In this document: positions 1 through 7,077 of the stretch, piece after piece | Layout: every line of letters begins with the position of its first letter | How positions within the stretch are numbered: the first letter of the stretch is position 1 | Assembly (NCBI GenBank): GCA_016714975.1 | Contig: JADKBR010000014.1 | Span: forward strand, 1 to 15,840 | DNA from: Candidatus Dechloromonas phosphorivorans | GTDB taxonomy: Bacteria; Pseudomonadota; Gammaproteobacteria; Burkholderiales; Rhodocyclaceae | Length of the DNA stretch: 15,840 bases | Reading direction: 5' to 3' | Notes under the pieces: generated by a model | The model's database searches: none | Seen by the model: the letters and a program-made list of their open reading frames with translations, nothing else | What the model was told of the DNA's origin: nothing | Position numbers and translations under genes: made by a program

Positions 1-423
1 GCCCGGCCATCGCCTGCATTGCCGCGGTCGACAGCTCCGCGGGAGCCGAAATTGCGTAGTCGGCGCAACGGACGGTGTCGCCGCCGAAGCGCGCGATCAT
101 GTAGTGGAAGGGCGGAATGTCGCGGCGCAGGCAGGCGAGGCTGACGGCGAACGGCGAGTGCGCATGCAGCGGCGCCGACTTCCGGCCGGGCGGCGTAGAG
201 GTCGCGGTGGAAGCGCCATTCCGACGAAGGCTGGCGGTGCCCCTGGTGCGTGCCATCGAGCGCCATCAGCGGAATGTCGTCGGGGACCAGCGTGTCGTAG
301 GACAGGCCGGTCGGCGTGATCAGGAAGCCGTCGCCGTCGCGCACGCTGACATTGCCTGAGGTGCCCCGATTAAGGCCCGCCGGCCGCAGGGCGCGGGCGG
401 TGGCGATGAGTCCGGTGCGCAGG

Positions 424-431
<8 letters not shown>
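1..431 (-). CDS. FucA-like class II aldolase, partial (left edge), frameshifted as read
   Basis: Class II (zinc-dependent) sugar-phosphate aldolase resembling L-fuculose-1-phosphate aldolase. Reading from the ATG at 431, the product shows the family hallmarks GLNRGTSGNVSVR (residues 19-31), LITPTGLSY (37-45) and PSSEWRFH (68-75, with the metal-ligand region Glu71). After residue 87 (near 170) the frame breaks, and the family sequence resumes in another frame with LHAHSPF (the two metal-binding histidines), then DIPPFHYMIARFGGD, and runs off the window, so the last histidine ligand is not visible. The start overlaps the mtnA stop by 8 bases (ATGCCTGA), implying one transcript. Next to mtnA, a FucA-like aldolase fits the methylthioribulose/deoxyribulose-1-phosphate aldolase of the DHAP shunt better than the dehydratase MtnB; that choice is inference. 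About two bases appear to be missing (or one extra) at the break. Confidence 0.8.
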
Positions 432-1513
<1,082 letters not shown>

Positions 1514-1519
1514 CGTTGT

Positions 1520-1902
1520 TCAGGCGGGCGTGGTTTGGGTGCGCAGCCAGGCGGCGAAATCGGCTTCGGGCAAGTCGCCGGCGGCAAGGGCGAGCATCGT
1601 GCGGACGCAAAGCGCGTCATCGGCGATGAGTTGTTGGCCGTTAAGCGCCAGGAAAAGTTCGCAGCAGACAAAGGCGGTGCGCTTGTTGCCGTCGATGAAC
1701 GGGTGGTTGCGTGCGATGCCGAAGCCGTAGGCGGCGGCGATCGGCGGCATCCGGCGCCATAGGCGGCCAGGTTTAGCGGGCGGGCAAGTGCGGAGACGAG
1801 CAGCCCGGCATCGCGGACCCCTGCCGAGCCGCCATGTTCGGCGAGCTGTGCTTCGTGGACCGCCCAGACGACGGATTCTTCAATCCACGTCCATTGGCTC
1901 AT
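1520..1902 (-). CDS. doc: Doc-type (Fic/DOC family) toxin, frameshifted as read
   Basis: Death-on-curing family toxin. Doc phosphorylates elongation factor EF-Tu and stops translation; other Fic proteins AMPylate targets. The N-terminal frame from the ATG at 1902 has WIEESVVWAVHEAQLAEHGG and LVSALARPLNLAAYG, typical of chromosomal Doc proteins. The Fic motif HPFIDGNKR (1682-1708) and the C-terminal helices ending FAAWLRTQ lie in another frame. The switch falls at about 1750-1763; adding one base restores one continuous protein of about 126 residues, the usual length. All motif residues (His, Asp, Gly, Asn, Lys, Arg) are present, so the active site is intact. The start overlaps the antitoxin stop by four bases (ATGA), the standard arrangement of a toxin-antitoxin pair. 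Confidence 0.85.
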
Positions 1903-2123
1903 TTGGCCAGGTCATGCAGCACGTTGCGGCGCGTCTTCATGACTTTGCGGGCCGCTTCCATCTGCTTCTCAAAAGCCGGATCGAAGGGGGTCAGGCGCAC
2001 ACCGTCGGGCGATTCGGTAGCATAGACAGTATCCCCCTTTTCAACATGCAGCCTGGCCAGCAGTTCCTTGGGCAGCACGACGCCCACCGAATTGCCGATC
2101 TGGGTCAGTTTGAGTGCGAACAT
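1899..2123 (-). CDS. AbrB/MazE-type antitoxin of the Doc pair
   Basis: A 74-residue protein with an N-terminal swapped-hairpin AbrB (SpoVT/MazE) DNA-binding fold: LKLTQIGNSVGVVLPKELL (residues 4-22), then VEKGDTVYATESPDGVRLTP. The rest (about 48-74) is a charged helix likely to bind and neutralise the toxin. It is the first gene of the TA pair and overlaps doc by four bases. GGAG at 2130-2133 sits 6 bases ahead of the ATG. By analogy with other TA antitoxins it should repress its own promoter, and a palindromic sequence lies just upstream (2140-2158). Phage P1 Doc is paired with Phd; here the partner is of the AbrB fold, a combination common on chromosomes. Confidence 0.88.
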   Translation of the reverse strand: MFALKLTQIGNSVGVVLPKELLARLHVEKGDTVYATESPDGVRLTPFDPAFEKQMEAARKVMKTRRNVLHDLAK

Positions 2124-2139
2124 GGCAATCTCCGTGCTT

Positions 2140-2158
2140 GTTATAACGAATGTAATAC
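2140..2158. promoter_or_regulatory. Possible antitoxin operator / minus-strand -10 region
   Basis: The 8-base perfect palindrome GTTATAAC (2140-2147) is followed four bases later by the related GTAATAC (2152-2158). It lies 17 bases upstream of the antitoxin start. On the minus strand TATAAC could be a -10 box, though I see no convincing -35. AT-rich symmetrical sites placed like this are typical of autoregulated TA operons. Assignment is by position only. Confidence 0.35.
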
Positions 2159-2180
2159 TACGCCGATTTTTGCCTTGTGG

Positions 2181-2209
2181 TTGCCAGCGGGGCCGCCTTG
2201 GCGCATGAT
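2181..2209 (+). promoter_or_regulatory. Weak candidate sigma70 promoter of the aminotransferase gene
   Basis: TTGCCA (2181-2186) and CATGAT (2204-2209) are separated by 17 bases, ahead of the aminotransferase start at 2261. The match to consensus is modest and other pairings in this intergenic stretch are possible. Confidence 0.3.
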
Positions 2210-2224
2210 TTTGACCTTCTTTTC

Positions 2225-2242
2225 ACGGTCGACCGCGACCGT
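2225..2242. repeat. Perfect 7-bp inverted repeat in the aminotransferase leader
   Basis: ACGGTCG (2225-2231) and CGACCGT (2236-2242) form a perfect inverted repeat with a 4-base centre, just ahead of the purine-rich ribosome site (agggag, 2243-2248). It could be an operator or a small RNA hairpin affecting translation. No T-run follows, so it is not a terminator. Confidence 0.4.
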
Positions 2243-2260
2243 AGGGAGTGCAGGGCCAAC

Positions 2261-3415
2261 ATGCAAACTCCGATCCGCATCGATTCGCGTTTCCCGCACA
2301 TGGGGACGACCATTTTCACAGTGATGTCGCGCCTGGCCGTCGAATGCGGGGCGATCAACCTGTCGCAGGGCTTTCCCGATTTCCAGGCGGAACCGGCGCT
2401 GTTCGATGCGATGGATCGCCACATGCGCGCCGGGCGCAACCAGTACGCGCCGATGGCCGGCATGCCGGAGTTGCGCCAGGCGATTGTCGACAAGGTCGCG
2501 GCGCTCTATGGAACGCGGTTTGACGTCGAGGGCGAGGTGACGGTCACCGCCGGGGCGACGCAGGCGATCTTCACGGCGGTTGCCGCCTTCGTGCGGCCGG
2601 GCGACGAGGTGATCGTCTTCGAGCCGGTTTACGATTCGTACGTTCCGGCGATCGAAACCGTCGGCGGCAAGGCGCTTTTCGCACAACTGAAATTCCCCGA
2701 ATATGTGCCGGACTGGGCGCAGGTGGCGCAGCTGATTTCACGCAGGACGCGGATGATCATCGTCAATTCGCCGCAAAACCCGACCGGCAGCCTGCTGACT
2801 GCGGTCGACCTGGAAAAACTGGCCGAATTGGTTCGTGGCACCGACATCGTCGTGCTTTCCGACGAGGTCTACGAGCACATTCTTTTCGATGGCGAGCGCC
2901 ACGCCAGCTTGTGCGGCCACCCCGAACTGGCACCGCGCGCCATCGTTGTCTCCAGCTTCGGCAAGACCTACCACATCACCGGCTGGAAGATCGGCTACGT
3001 CGTCGGCCCGGCGGCGCTGATGGCCGAGTTCCGCAAGGTGCACCAGTTCAATGTCTTTACCGTCCATACGCCGTCGCAACTGGCGCTCGCCGACTACATG
3101 CAGGATGCCTCGCGCCATCTCGGCCTGGCGGCGTTCTACCAGGAAAAGCGCGATTTCTTCCGCAGCCTGATGGCCGACACCCCGTTCGAACTGCTGCCCT
3201 GCCGCGGCACCTATTTCCAGCTGGCGCGCTACGGCCACCTGTCGGACAAGCCGGACCGCGAATTTGCCGAGTGGCTGACACGCGAAGTCGGCGTCGCGGT
3301 CATCCCGGTCTCGGTCTTCCATGCCGACGGGCACGACGACAAGGTCGTGCGCTTCTGCTTCGCCAAGAAGGAAGAAACGCTGGTTGCCGCCGGCGAGCGT
3401 CTTCGCCGGCTGTAA
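2261..3415 (+). CDS. ybdL: Methionine aminotransferase (YbdL type, PLP-dependent class I/II)
   Basis: A 384-residue fold-type I aminotransferase. YbdL-type enzymes transaminate methionine and aromatic amino acids, and the last step of methionine salvage converts ketomethylthiobutyrate to methionine in this way. Visible landmarks are GTTIFTVMSRLA (15-26), NLSQGFPDF (33-41), NQYAPMAGMPELR (60-72), VTAGATQAI (95-103), NSPQNPTGS (169-177), SDEVYEHILF (200-209, with the PLP-binding Asp201), SSFGKTYHITGWKIGY (231-246, with the PLP lysine Lys235) and VRFCFAKKEETL (363-374, with the carboxylate-binding arginine). The ATG at 2261 is preferred over in-frame upstream starts because it has a purine-rich ribosome site (2243-2248) and the family start. 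It diverges from the antitoxin-doc-mtnA operon, which supports a role in methionine salvage. Other kynurenine-type substrates are possible. Confidence 0.92.
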   Translation: MQTPIRIDSRFPHMGTTIFTVMSRLAVECGAINLSQGFPDFQAEPALFDAMDRHMRAGRNQYAPMAGMPELRQAIVDKVAALYGTRFDVEGEVTVTAGATQAIFTAVAAFVRPGDEVIVFEPVYDSYVPAIETVGGKALFAQLKFPEYVPDWAQVAQLISRRTRMIIVNSPQNPTGSLLTAVDLEKLAELVRGTDIVVLSDEVYEHILFDGERHASLCGHPELAPRAIVVSSFGKTYHITGWKIGYVVGPAALMAEFRKVHQFNVFTVHTPSQLALADYMQDASRHLGLAAFYQEKRDFFRSLMADTPFELLPCRGTYFQLARYGHLSDKPDREFAEWLTREVGVAVIPVSVFHADGHDDKVVRFCFAKKEETLVAAGERLRRL

Positions 3416-3422
3416 AGGTGCG

Positions 3423-3451
3423 TTGACGTGCCGGCGCTACCGGCCAATAAT
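3423..3451 (+). promoter_or_regulatory. Sigma70 promoter of mscL
   Basis: TTGACG (3423-3428) and AATAAT (3446-3451) are separated by exactly 17 bases, a near-consensus pair between the aminotransferase stop and mscL. Transcription would begin near 3458, giving a short leader that contains the AAAGGA ribosome site (3479-3484). Confidence 0.7.
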
Positions 3452-3491
3452 CCAGCCACCATAAAATCATCAAGGCAGAAAGGAATCCACC

Positions 3492-3920
3492 ATGAGTATG
3501 CTTCAGGAGTTTCGTGAGTTCGCGGTCAAGGGCAATGCGATGGATCTCGCGGTCGGCGTCATCATCGGCGGCGCCTTCGGCAAGATCGTCGATTCGGTCG
3601 TCGGCGACCTGATCATGCCGCTGGTCTCGCGCGTCACCGGCCGGCTGGATTTTTCCAACCTGTACTTCGTACTCGGCGACAACCCGAAGAATCTGACCGC
3701 GCTGGCCGACATCAAGACGGCCGGTATCCCGGTCTTCGCCTATGGTTCATTCCTGACCATCCTGGTCAATTTCATCATCCTGGCCTTCGTCATTTTCATG
3801 ATGGTCAAGCAGCTCAACCGCCTGCGTAACGAAGAGCCGCCGGCCCCGGAACCCGAAGCGCCGGCGACCCCGGAAGACGTGATGCTGCTGCGCGAGATTC
3901 GCGATTCGCTGAAGAAGTAG
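3492..3920 (+). CDS. mscL: Large-conductance mechanosensitive channel MscL
   Basis: An inner-membrane pentameric channel that opens under membrane tension to release solutes during hypo-osmotic shock. The 142-residue length is normal. It begins with the amphipathic helix MSMLQEFREFAVKGN (1-15), followed by pore helix TM1 with DLAVGVIIGGAFGKIVDSVV (18-37) and PLVSRVTG. The periplasmic loop (about 51-75) is followed by TM2 (about 80-106: VFAYGSFLTILVNFIILAFV). A proline- and glutamate-rich linker (114-127) leads to the C-terminal bundle helix EDVMLLREIRDSLKK. AAAGGA lies 7 bases before the ATG. It appears to be a single-gene transcript, with its own promoter and terminator. Confidence 0.97.
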   Translation: MSMLQEFREFAVKGNAMDLAVGVIIGGAFGKIVDSVVGDLIMPLVSRVTGRLDFSNLYFVLGDNPKNLTALADIKTAGIPVFAYGSFLTILVNFIILAFVIFMMVKQLNRLRNEEPPAPEPEAPATPEDVMLLREIRDSLKK

Positions 3921-3940
3921 GCGCCAGCCGGAAAAGAAAA

Positions 3941-3963
3941 AGCCGCCGTGGGCGGCTTTTTTT
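3941..3963. terminator. Bidirectional Rho-independent terminator
   Basis: The perfect stem AGCCGCC (3941-3947) / GGCGGCT (3951-3957) has a GTG loop and is flanked by an A-rich tract on the left and seven Ts on the right (3957-3963). It ends mscL on the plus strand. Because of the A-tract it can also end the convergent four-gene operon, whose last stop is at 4013. Confidence 0.9.
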
Positions 3964-4012
3964 GCGTCCCGTCGCTGCAAGCGGCCCACCTTCGCGATGC
4001 CGCGCGGCGATC

Positions 4013-4450
4013 TCACTCTCCGACGCTGACCCGCAGCGGTGTCGTTTCCTTGTAGATCAGCGACTGAGGCGCCTTGCTCGCGACGGTTATGATCCGCGTT
4101 CCGGGCGGATAGATCAGGTGGTAGGTCAGGAACAGGTGCACCGTGTCGGCGTTCACCAGGAGGTCGAGCAGGGCGACGTAGGCGGGGTGCCCGCAGACCT
4201 CGGCATCGCGGAAATCCAGCTCGTCCAGGCACATCGATCCCTCGCGCACGATCACCCTGGGCTTCCTGGAGCCGAGCAGTTCGCGGATCAGCATGTCCCT
4301 GATCTTGGGAATGATGATCGCGCCGACGCAGTCTTGGCCCACCAGCCACTCGACCGCTCGTACCTCGCCGCCCGGTTCGGGCACGTGATCGCCAAAAGCC
4401 TGACACCAGCTTGGAAAGAAGGAGCGGTAGCGGCGGACTTCCCTGTCCAT
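4013..4450 (-). CDS. Unrecognised 145-residue protein, last gene of the DUF1538 operon
   Basis: I do not recognise this family. The protein looks soluble, with no signal peptide or membrane segment. It has a hydrophobic core strand (VGAIIIPKI, 42-50), a stretch VIVREGSMCLDELDF (66-80), cysteines at 16, 41, 74 and 86, and a helical segment YVALLDLLVNADTVHLFLTY (91-110) followed by PPGTRIITVAS. Translation is well supported: AGGAGG lies 8 bases before the ATG, and the gene begins 12 bases after the CBS-protein stop, so it is probably co-transcribed with the CBS, P-II-like and DUF1538 genes. Its function may therefore relate to control of that transporter, but nothing in the sequence names a reaction. 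Confidence 0.7.
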   Translation of the reverse strand: MDREVRRYRSFFPSWCQAFGDHVPEPGGEVRAVEWLVGQDCVGAIIIPKIRDMLIRELLGSRKPRVIVREGSMCLDELDFRDAEVCGHPAYVALLDLLVNADTVHLFLTYHLIYPPGTRIITVASKAPQSLIYKETTPLRVSVGE

Positions 4451-4462
4451 GATGCCGGCCTC

Positions 4463-4864
4463 CTAGCGATCCTGCTCGTGCAACGCCCGTTCCATGAGGC
4501 TGCCAACGACATCGGTGATCGAGACGAAGCCCTGCAACTCGTTGTTGTCGATGACCAGCACCCTTTTCACCGAGTACTGGATCATCAGTCGTGCCAGATA
4601 ACGGACTTCGAGATGCTGCGAGACCTGGAGCGCCGGCTTCTGGGCAATGTCGTAAACATTGAGCAGATCGATGTCGCCGTCGTCGGCGATCACCGCCCTG
4701 GCGATGTCACGATAGGCGATCAGGCCGTGGGCGTCGCCGGCATGACGCTTTTCGACAACCAGCGACTTGACGCCGCGCTCCTTCATCAGCATCAGTGCCT
4801 CGCGCACCGTGGCCAGCGCGCTGATGGTGGCGACATCCGTTTTCATGATTCCGGCAACCAGCAT
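4463..4864 (-). CDS. Stand-alone CBS-domain pair protein
   Basis: A 133-residue cytosolic protein made of two CBS motifs and little else. CBS1 covers about residues 1-60 (VAGIMKTDVATISALATVREAL, then GVKSLVVEKR and GLIAYRDIARAV). CBS2 covers about 68-130 (VYDIAQKPALQVSQHLEV, then SVKRVLVIDNNELQGFVSITDVVGSL). Bateman modules of this kind bind adenine nucleotides and report energy state to an effector; nucleotide preference cannot be read from the sequence. AAGGAGTT sits ahead of the ATG. It lies 62 bases after the P-II-like gene. A possible separate promoter occurs in that gap (TTGTTG, 16 bases, TATAGA on the minus strand, 4882-4909), but its start point would fall in the ribosome site, so I give it low weight. 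Confidence 0.9.
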   Translation of the reverse strand: MLVAGIMKTDVATISALATVREALMLMKERGVKSLVVEKRHAGDAHGLIAYRDIARAVIADDGDIDLLNVYDIAQKPALQVSQHLEVRYLARLMIQYSVKRVLVIDNNELQGFVSITDVVGSLMERALHEQDR

Positions 4865-4926
4865 GGGACAACTCCTTCCGTCTATAAGTGTGTTCTACAG
4901 GGCAACAAGTGGCAGGCAGCGATCTC

Positions 4927-5274
4927 TCACAGTTCATCCGCGACTTCGCGCCGGAAGGTCTCCAGCTGCGCCAGCCCGATGCCGACCACGCTGCCCAGCG
5001 GCAGCGAAAAGGCCAGACCGCCGCCCGGCAGGTCCAGCTTCATCTCGATCTTGACGGTCTTGAGGATGCGCATCGCGAGTTGCTTCTCGACGATGCACAG
5101 CAGCAGCGATTCCCGGCGTTCGAGGCCGAGGCCGAGAAAGGTCTTGCGATCGTTCTGGCGCAGCCCCTTGCCCTTCAGGATGGTGATGCCGGTGGCGCCG
5201 GCCTCCTTCAGAATCCTGACCGCCGGATTCTCGTCTTCTTCAGGGACAATCAGCACCACAGCAGAAAATCTCAT
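4927..5274 (-). CDS. P-II-like signalling protein
   Basis: A 115-residue protein with the ferredoxin-like P-II layout: a first strand (FSAVVLIVPEED), helix 1 (NPAVRILKEAGATG), then ITILKGKGLRQ leading into a short T-loop region (about 38-55, NDRKTFLGLGLERRES), then LLLCIVEKQLAMRILKTV and a C-terminal PGGGLAFSLPLGSVVGIG that resembles the P-II B-loop and final strand. P-II trimers bind ATP/ADP and small effectors and act on partner proteins, often membrane transporters. No tyrosine occurs in the T-loop region, so GlnB-type uridylylation is not expected. The start overlaps the DUF1538 stop by four bases (ATGA) with AAGGAG upstream, indicating translational coupling and making the DUF1538 protein its likely partner. 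Confidence 0.8.
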   Translation of the reverse strand: MRFSAVVLIVPEEDENPAVRILKEAGATGITILKGKGLRQNDRKTFLGLGLERRESLLLCIVEKQLAMRILKTVKIEMKLDLPGGGLAFSLPLGSVVGIGLAQLETFRREVADEL

Positions 5275-6779
5275 GGTCTCTTCTCCTTGACAGGTTTTTT
5301 CGAGCGCAGCCACCAGGTGGCGAGCATGCCATACGACATGACGATGATCATCGGCAGCAGCGAGGCAAAGGCGATCAGGCCGAAACCGTCGATCATCGGG
5401 TCGCGGCCCGGCGTGCGTTCGGCGAGGCCGACGCCGAGCGCGGTCACCAGCGGAACGGTCACCGTCGACGTCGTCACGCCGCCGCAATCGTAGGCGATCG
5501 GCACGATGAATTTCGGCGCGAACCGGGTCATCGCGAGCACCAGCAGGTAGCCGGGGATCAGCCACCAGGCGATGTTGATGCCGTCGATGATGCGCGCGCA
5601 GCCGATGACGATGCCGATGCCGACGCCGACAGACACGAGTGTGCGCAGCCACAGGCCCTTGAGCTGGCCGAGACTGACGTCGTCGGCCTTGATCGACAGC
5701 GCGATCAGGGCCGGCTCCGCCATCGTCGTCGCGAAGCCGATCAGGAAGCCGTAGAGGTAGACTGCCCACATCGGCACGTCGTCGCGCATCAGGCCGTTGG
5801 TCATCTCGTCGCCGAGCGGGAAGAGCCCGATCTGCAGCCCCTCGTCGAACATGAAGAGGCCGACGGCGACCAGGGCCATGCCCACCGCCAGCCCCCTGGG
5901 ATCGGCCAGCGGCTTGCGCAGGATGATGAAGCTCGAGAAGAGGACGACGGCGATGATCGGCAGCAGGTTCCTGACCATGATCGCGAAATCGATCAGCATC
6001 TCGAGCGCCGCGTACTGATGCTGGTCGTCGCTCGGCATCAGGACCATCGCAACACCGTGCTCGGCGGGAACGAAGAAGAAGATGCCGTAGATCTGGATGA
6101 TGATCATCGGCGCCAGCGCGCCGAAGGCGATCAGGCCGAAGCCGTCGAGCAGCGGATTGCGGCCGCGGATGCTGGTCGCCAGGCCGACACCGAGGGCGGT
6201 CAGGAGCGGCGCGGTGACGGTCGATGCGACGACGCCGCCCGAATCGAAGGCCAGCCCGACCAGTTGCGGCGGGGAGAACGCCGTCAGGACGATGACGATC
6301 AGGTAACCGGGAATCAGATAGTTGCCAATGGAATGGCCGAGGACGATGCGCCAGACCCCGACCACCACCGCCAGGCCGACGCCGAGCGCAGCGACCATGC
6401 GCAGCGTCAGTGCGCCCATGCTGCCGCCCGAGACCGCCTCGGCCTTGTAGGCGACGGCCATCAGCGCCGGTTCGGCGGCGACCGAGGCGAAGCTGATGCA
6501 GAAGGCAAACAGCATCAGCCAGAGAAACGAGCCGCGCCGGGCGAAGTCGAAGGCCATCGTTTCGCCGGCCGGAAAGATCGCCGCGTCGAGACCCTTGACG
6601 AACAGCGCCAGGCCGAGAAGGACGATGGCGAAGCCGCCGATCAGCGCCGCCGGGCTGTCGGGCATGCGCTGGATGAAGAACGCCTGGAAGATGACGACGA
6701 CGACCAGCGTCGGCGCCAGATCGCGCGCCGCCTCGTACAGCAGTTCGCGGACAACGCGGAGCAGGGATCCGAGGCGCAT
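5271..6779 (-). CDS. Double DUF1538 membrane protein (UmpAB-like, candidate cation/H+ antiporter)
   Basis: A 502-residue polytopic inner-membrane protein consisting of two homologous DUF1538 halves. Matching segments are LFVKGLDAAIFPAGETM (59-75) / LFMFDEGLQIGLFPLGDEM (308-326), AEPALMAVAYKAEAVS (102-117) / AEPALIALSIKADDVS (354-369), IPGYLIVIVLTAF (156-168) / IPGYLLVLAMTRF (408-420), GGVVASTVTAPLLTALGVGL (181-200) / GGVTTSTVTVPLVTALGVGL (433-452), and DGFGLIAFGALAPM (212-225) / DGFGLIAFASLLPM (464-477). From memory, the DUF1538 pair UmpA/UmpB of Halomonas was reported as a two-component Na+(Li+,K+)/H+ antiporter; here both halves are one chain. The conserved acidic and glycine-rich repeats would be the transport core. 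It heads the operon with the P-II-like and CBS proteins. The ATG at 6779 lacks a clear ribosome site, so the exact start is uncertain. The transported ion is inferred. Confidence 0.85.
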   Translation of the reverse strand: MRLGSLLRVVRELLYEAARDLAPTLVVVVIFQAFFIQRMPDSPAALIGGFAIVLLGLALFVKGLDAAIFPAGETMAFDFARRGSFLWLMLFAFCISFASVAAEPALMAVAYKAEAVSGGSMGALTLRMVAALGVGLAVVVGVWRIVLGHSIGNYLIPGYLIVIVLTAFSPPQLVGLAFDSGGVVASTVTAPLLTALGVGLATSIRGRNPLLDGFGLIAFGALAPMIIIQIYGIFFFVPAEHGVAMVLMPSDDQHQYAALEMLIDFAIMVRNLLPIIAVVLFSSFIILRKPLADPRGLAVGMALVAVGLFMFDEGLQIGLFPLGDEMTNGLMRDDVPMWAVYLYGFLIGFATTMAEPALIALSIKADDVSLGQLKGLWLRTLVSVGVGIGIVIGCARIIDGINIAWWLIPGYLLVLAMTRFAPKFIVPIAYDCGGVTTSTVTVPLVTALGVGLAERTPGRDPMIDGFGLIAFASLLPMIIVMSYGMLATWWLRSKKPVKEKRP

Positions 6780-7077
6780 CGGTCAGGTCGGGGCGGCCAT
6801 GCAACCGCAACGATCCGGCAAGCCGCCGGCATGGCGACGATGGCGTTTGATCGGCTCTGCAGCGTGGAGGTGAGAAGTTGCTATCGCCATGCACGCATCT
6901 TGCCAGAGAGCGCCGATTGCAGCAAGGCCAGGGGCTGGACTTCTCGCTGCATTTCCGGGCAGGCTCCGGAGTCCGCGGCGGGTCCGGCGAAAAAATGCGC
7001 ACGCGCTGCAGCGAGGAAGTGATTGCCTTGCGCTACAGGGCAGCGAGCGCGGGGTCCTGAATCCGTAGCTGACGCAA
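6780..7077. other. 298-bp intergenic stretch upstream of the DUF1538 operon
   Basis: This separates the AI-2E-family gene stop from the DUF1538 start on the same strand. It should contain the DUF1538 operon promoter, but I find no near-consensus sigma70 pair. GCGCT...AGCGC (about 7030-7050 on the complement) is an imperfect hairpin without a T-run. The open frames crossing it show no family features and look like chance. Confidence 0.5.

Noticed and set aside
4882..4909. Separate promoter for the CBS gene (TTGTTG, 16 bases, TATAGA on the minus strand)
   Set aside because: The predicted start point would fall within the ribosome binding site, so I did not list it as a feature.
3962..5290. 442-codon plus-strand open frame across the DUF1538 operon's distal genes
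   Set aside because: It runs antisense to three genes with good ribosome sites and family matches; its composition is that of a high-GC shadow frame.
4927..7002. 691-codon minus-strand open frame
   Set aside because: Only its last 115 codons (the P-II-like protein) look real. The rest is an arginine/proline-rich shadow of the DUF1538 gene and the intergenic region.
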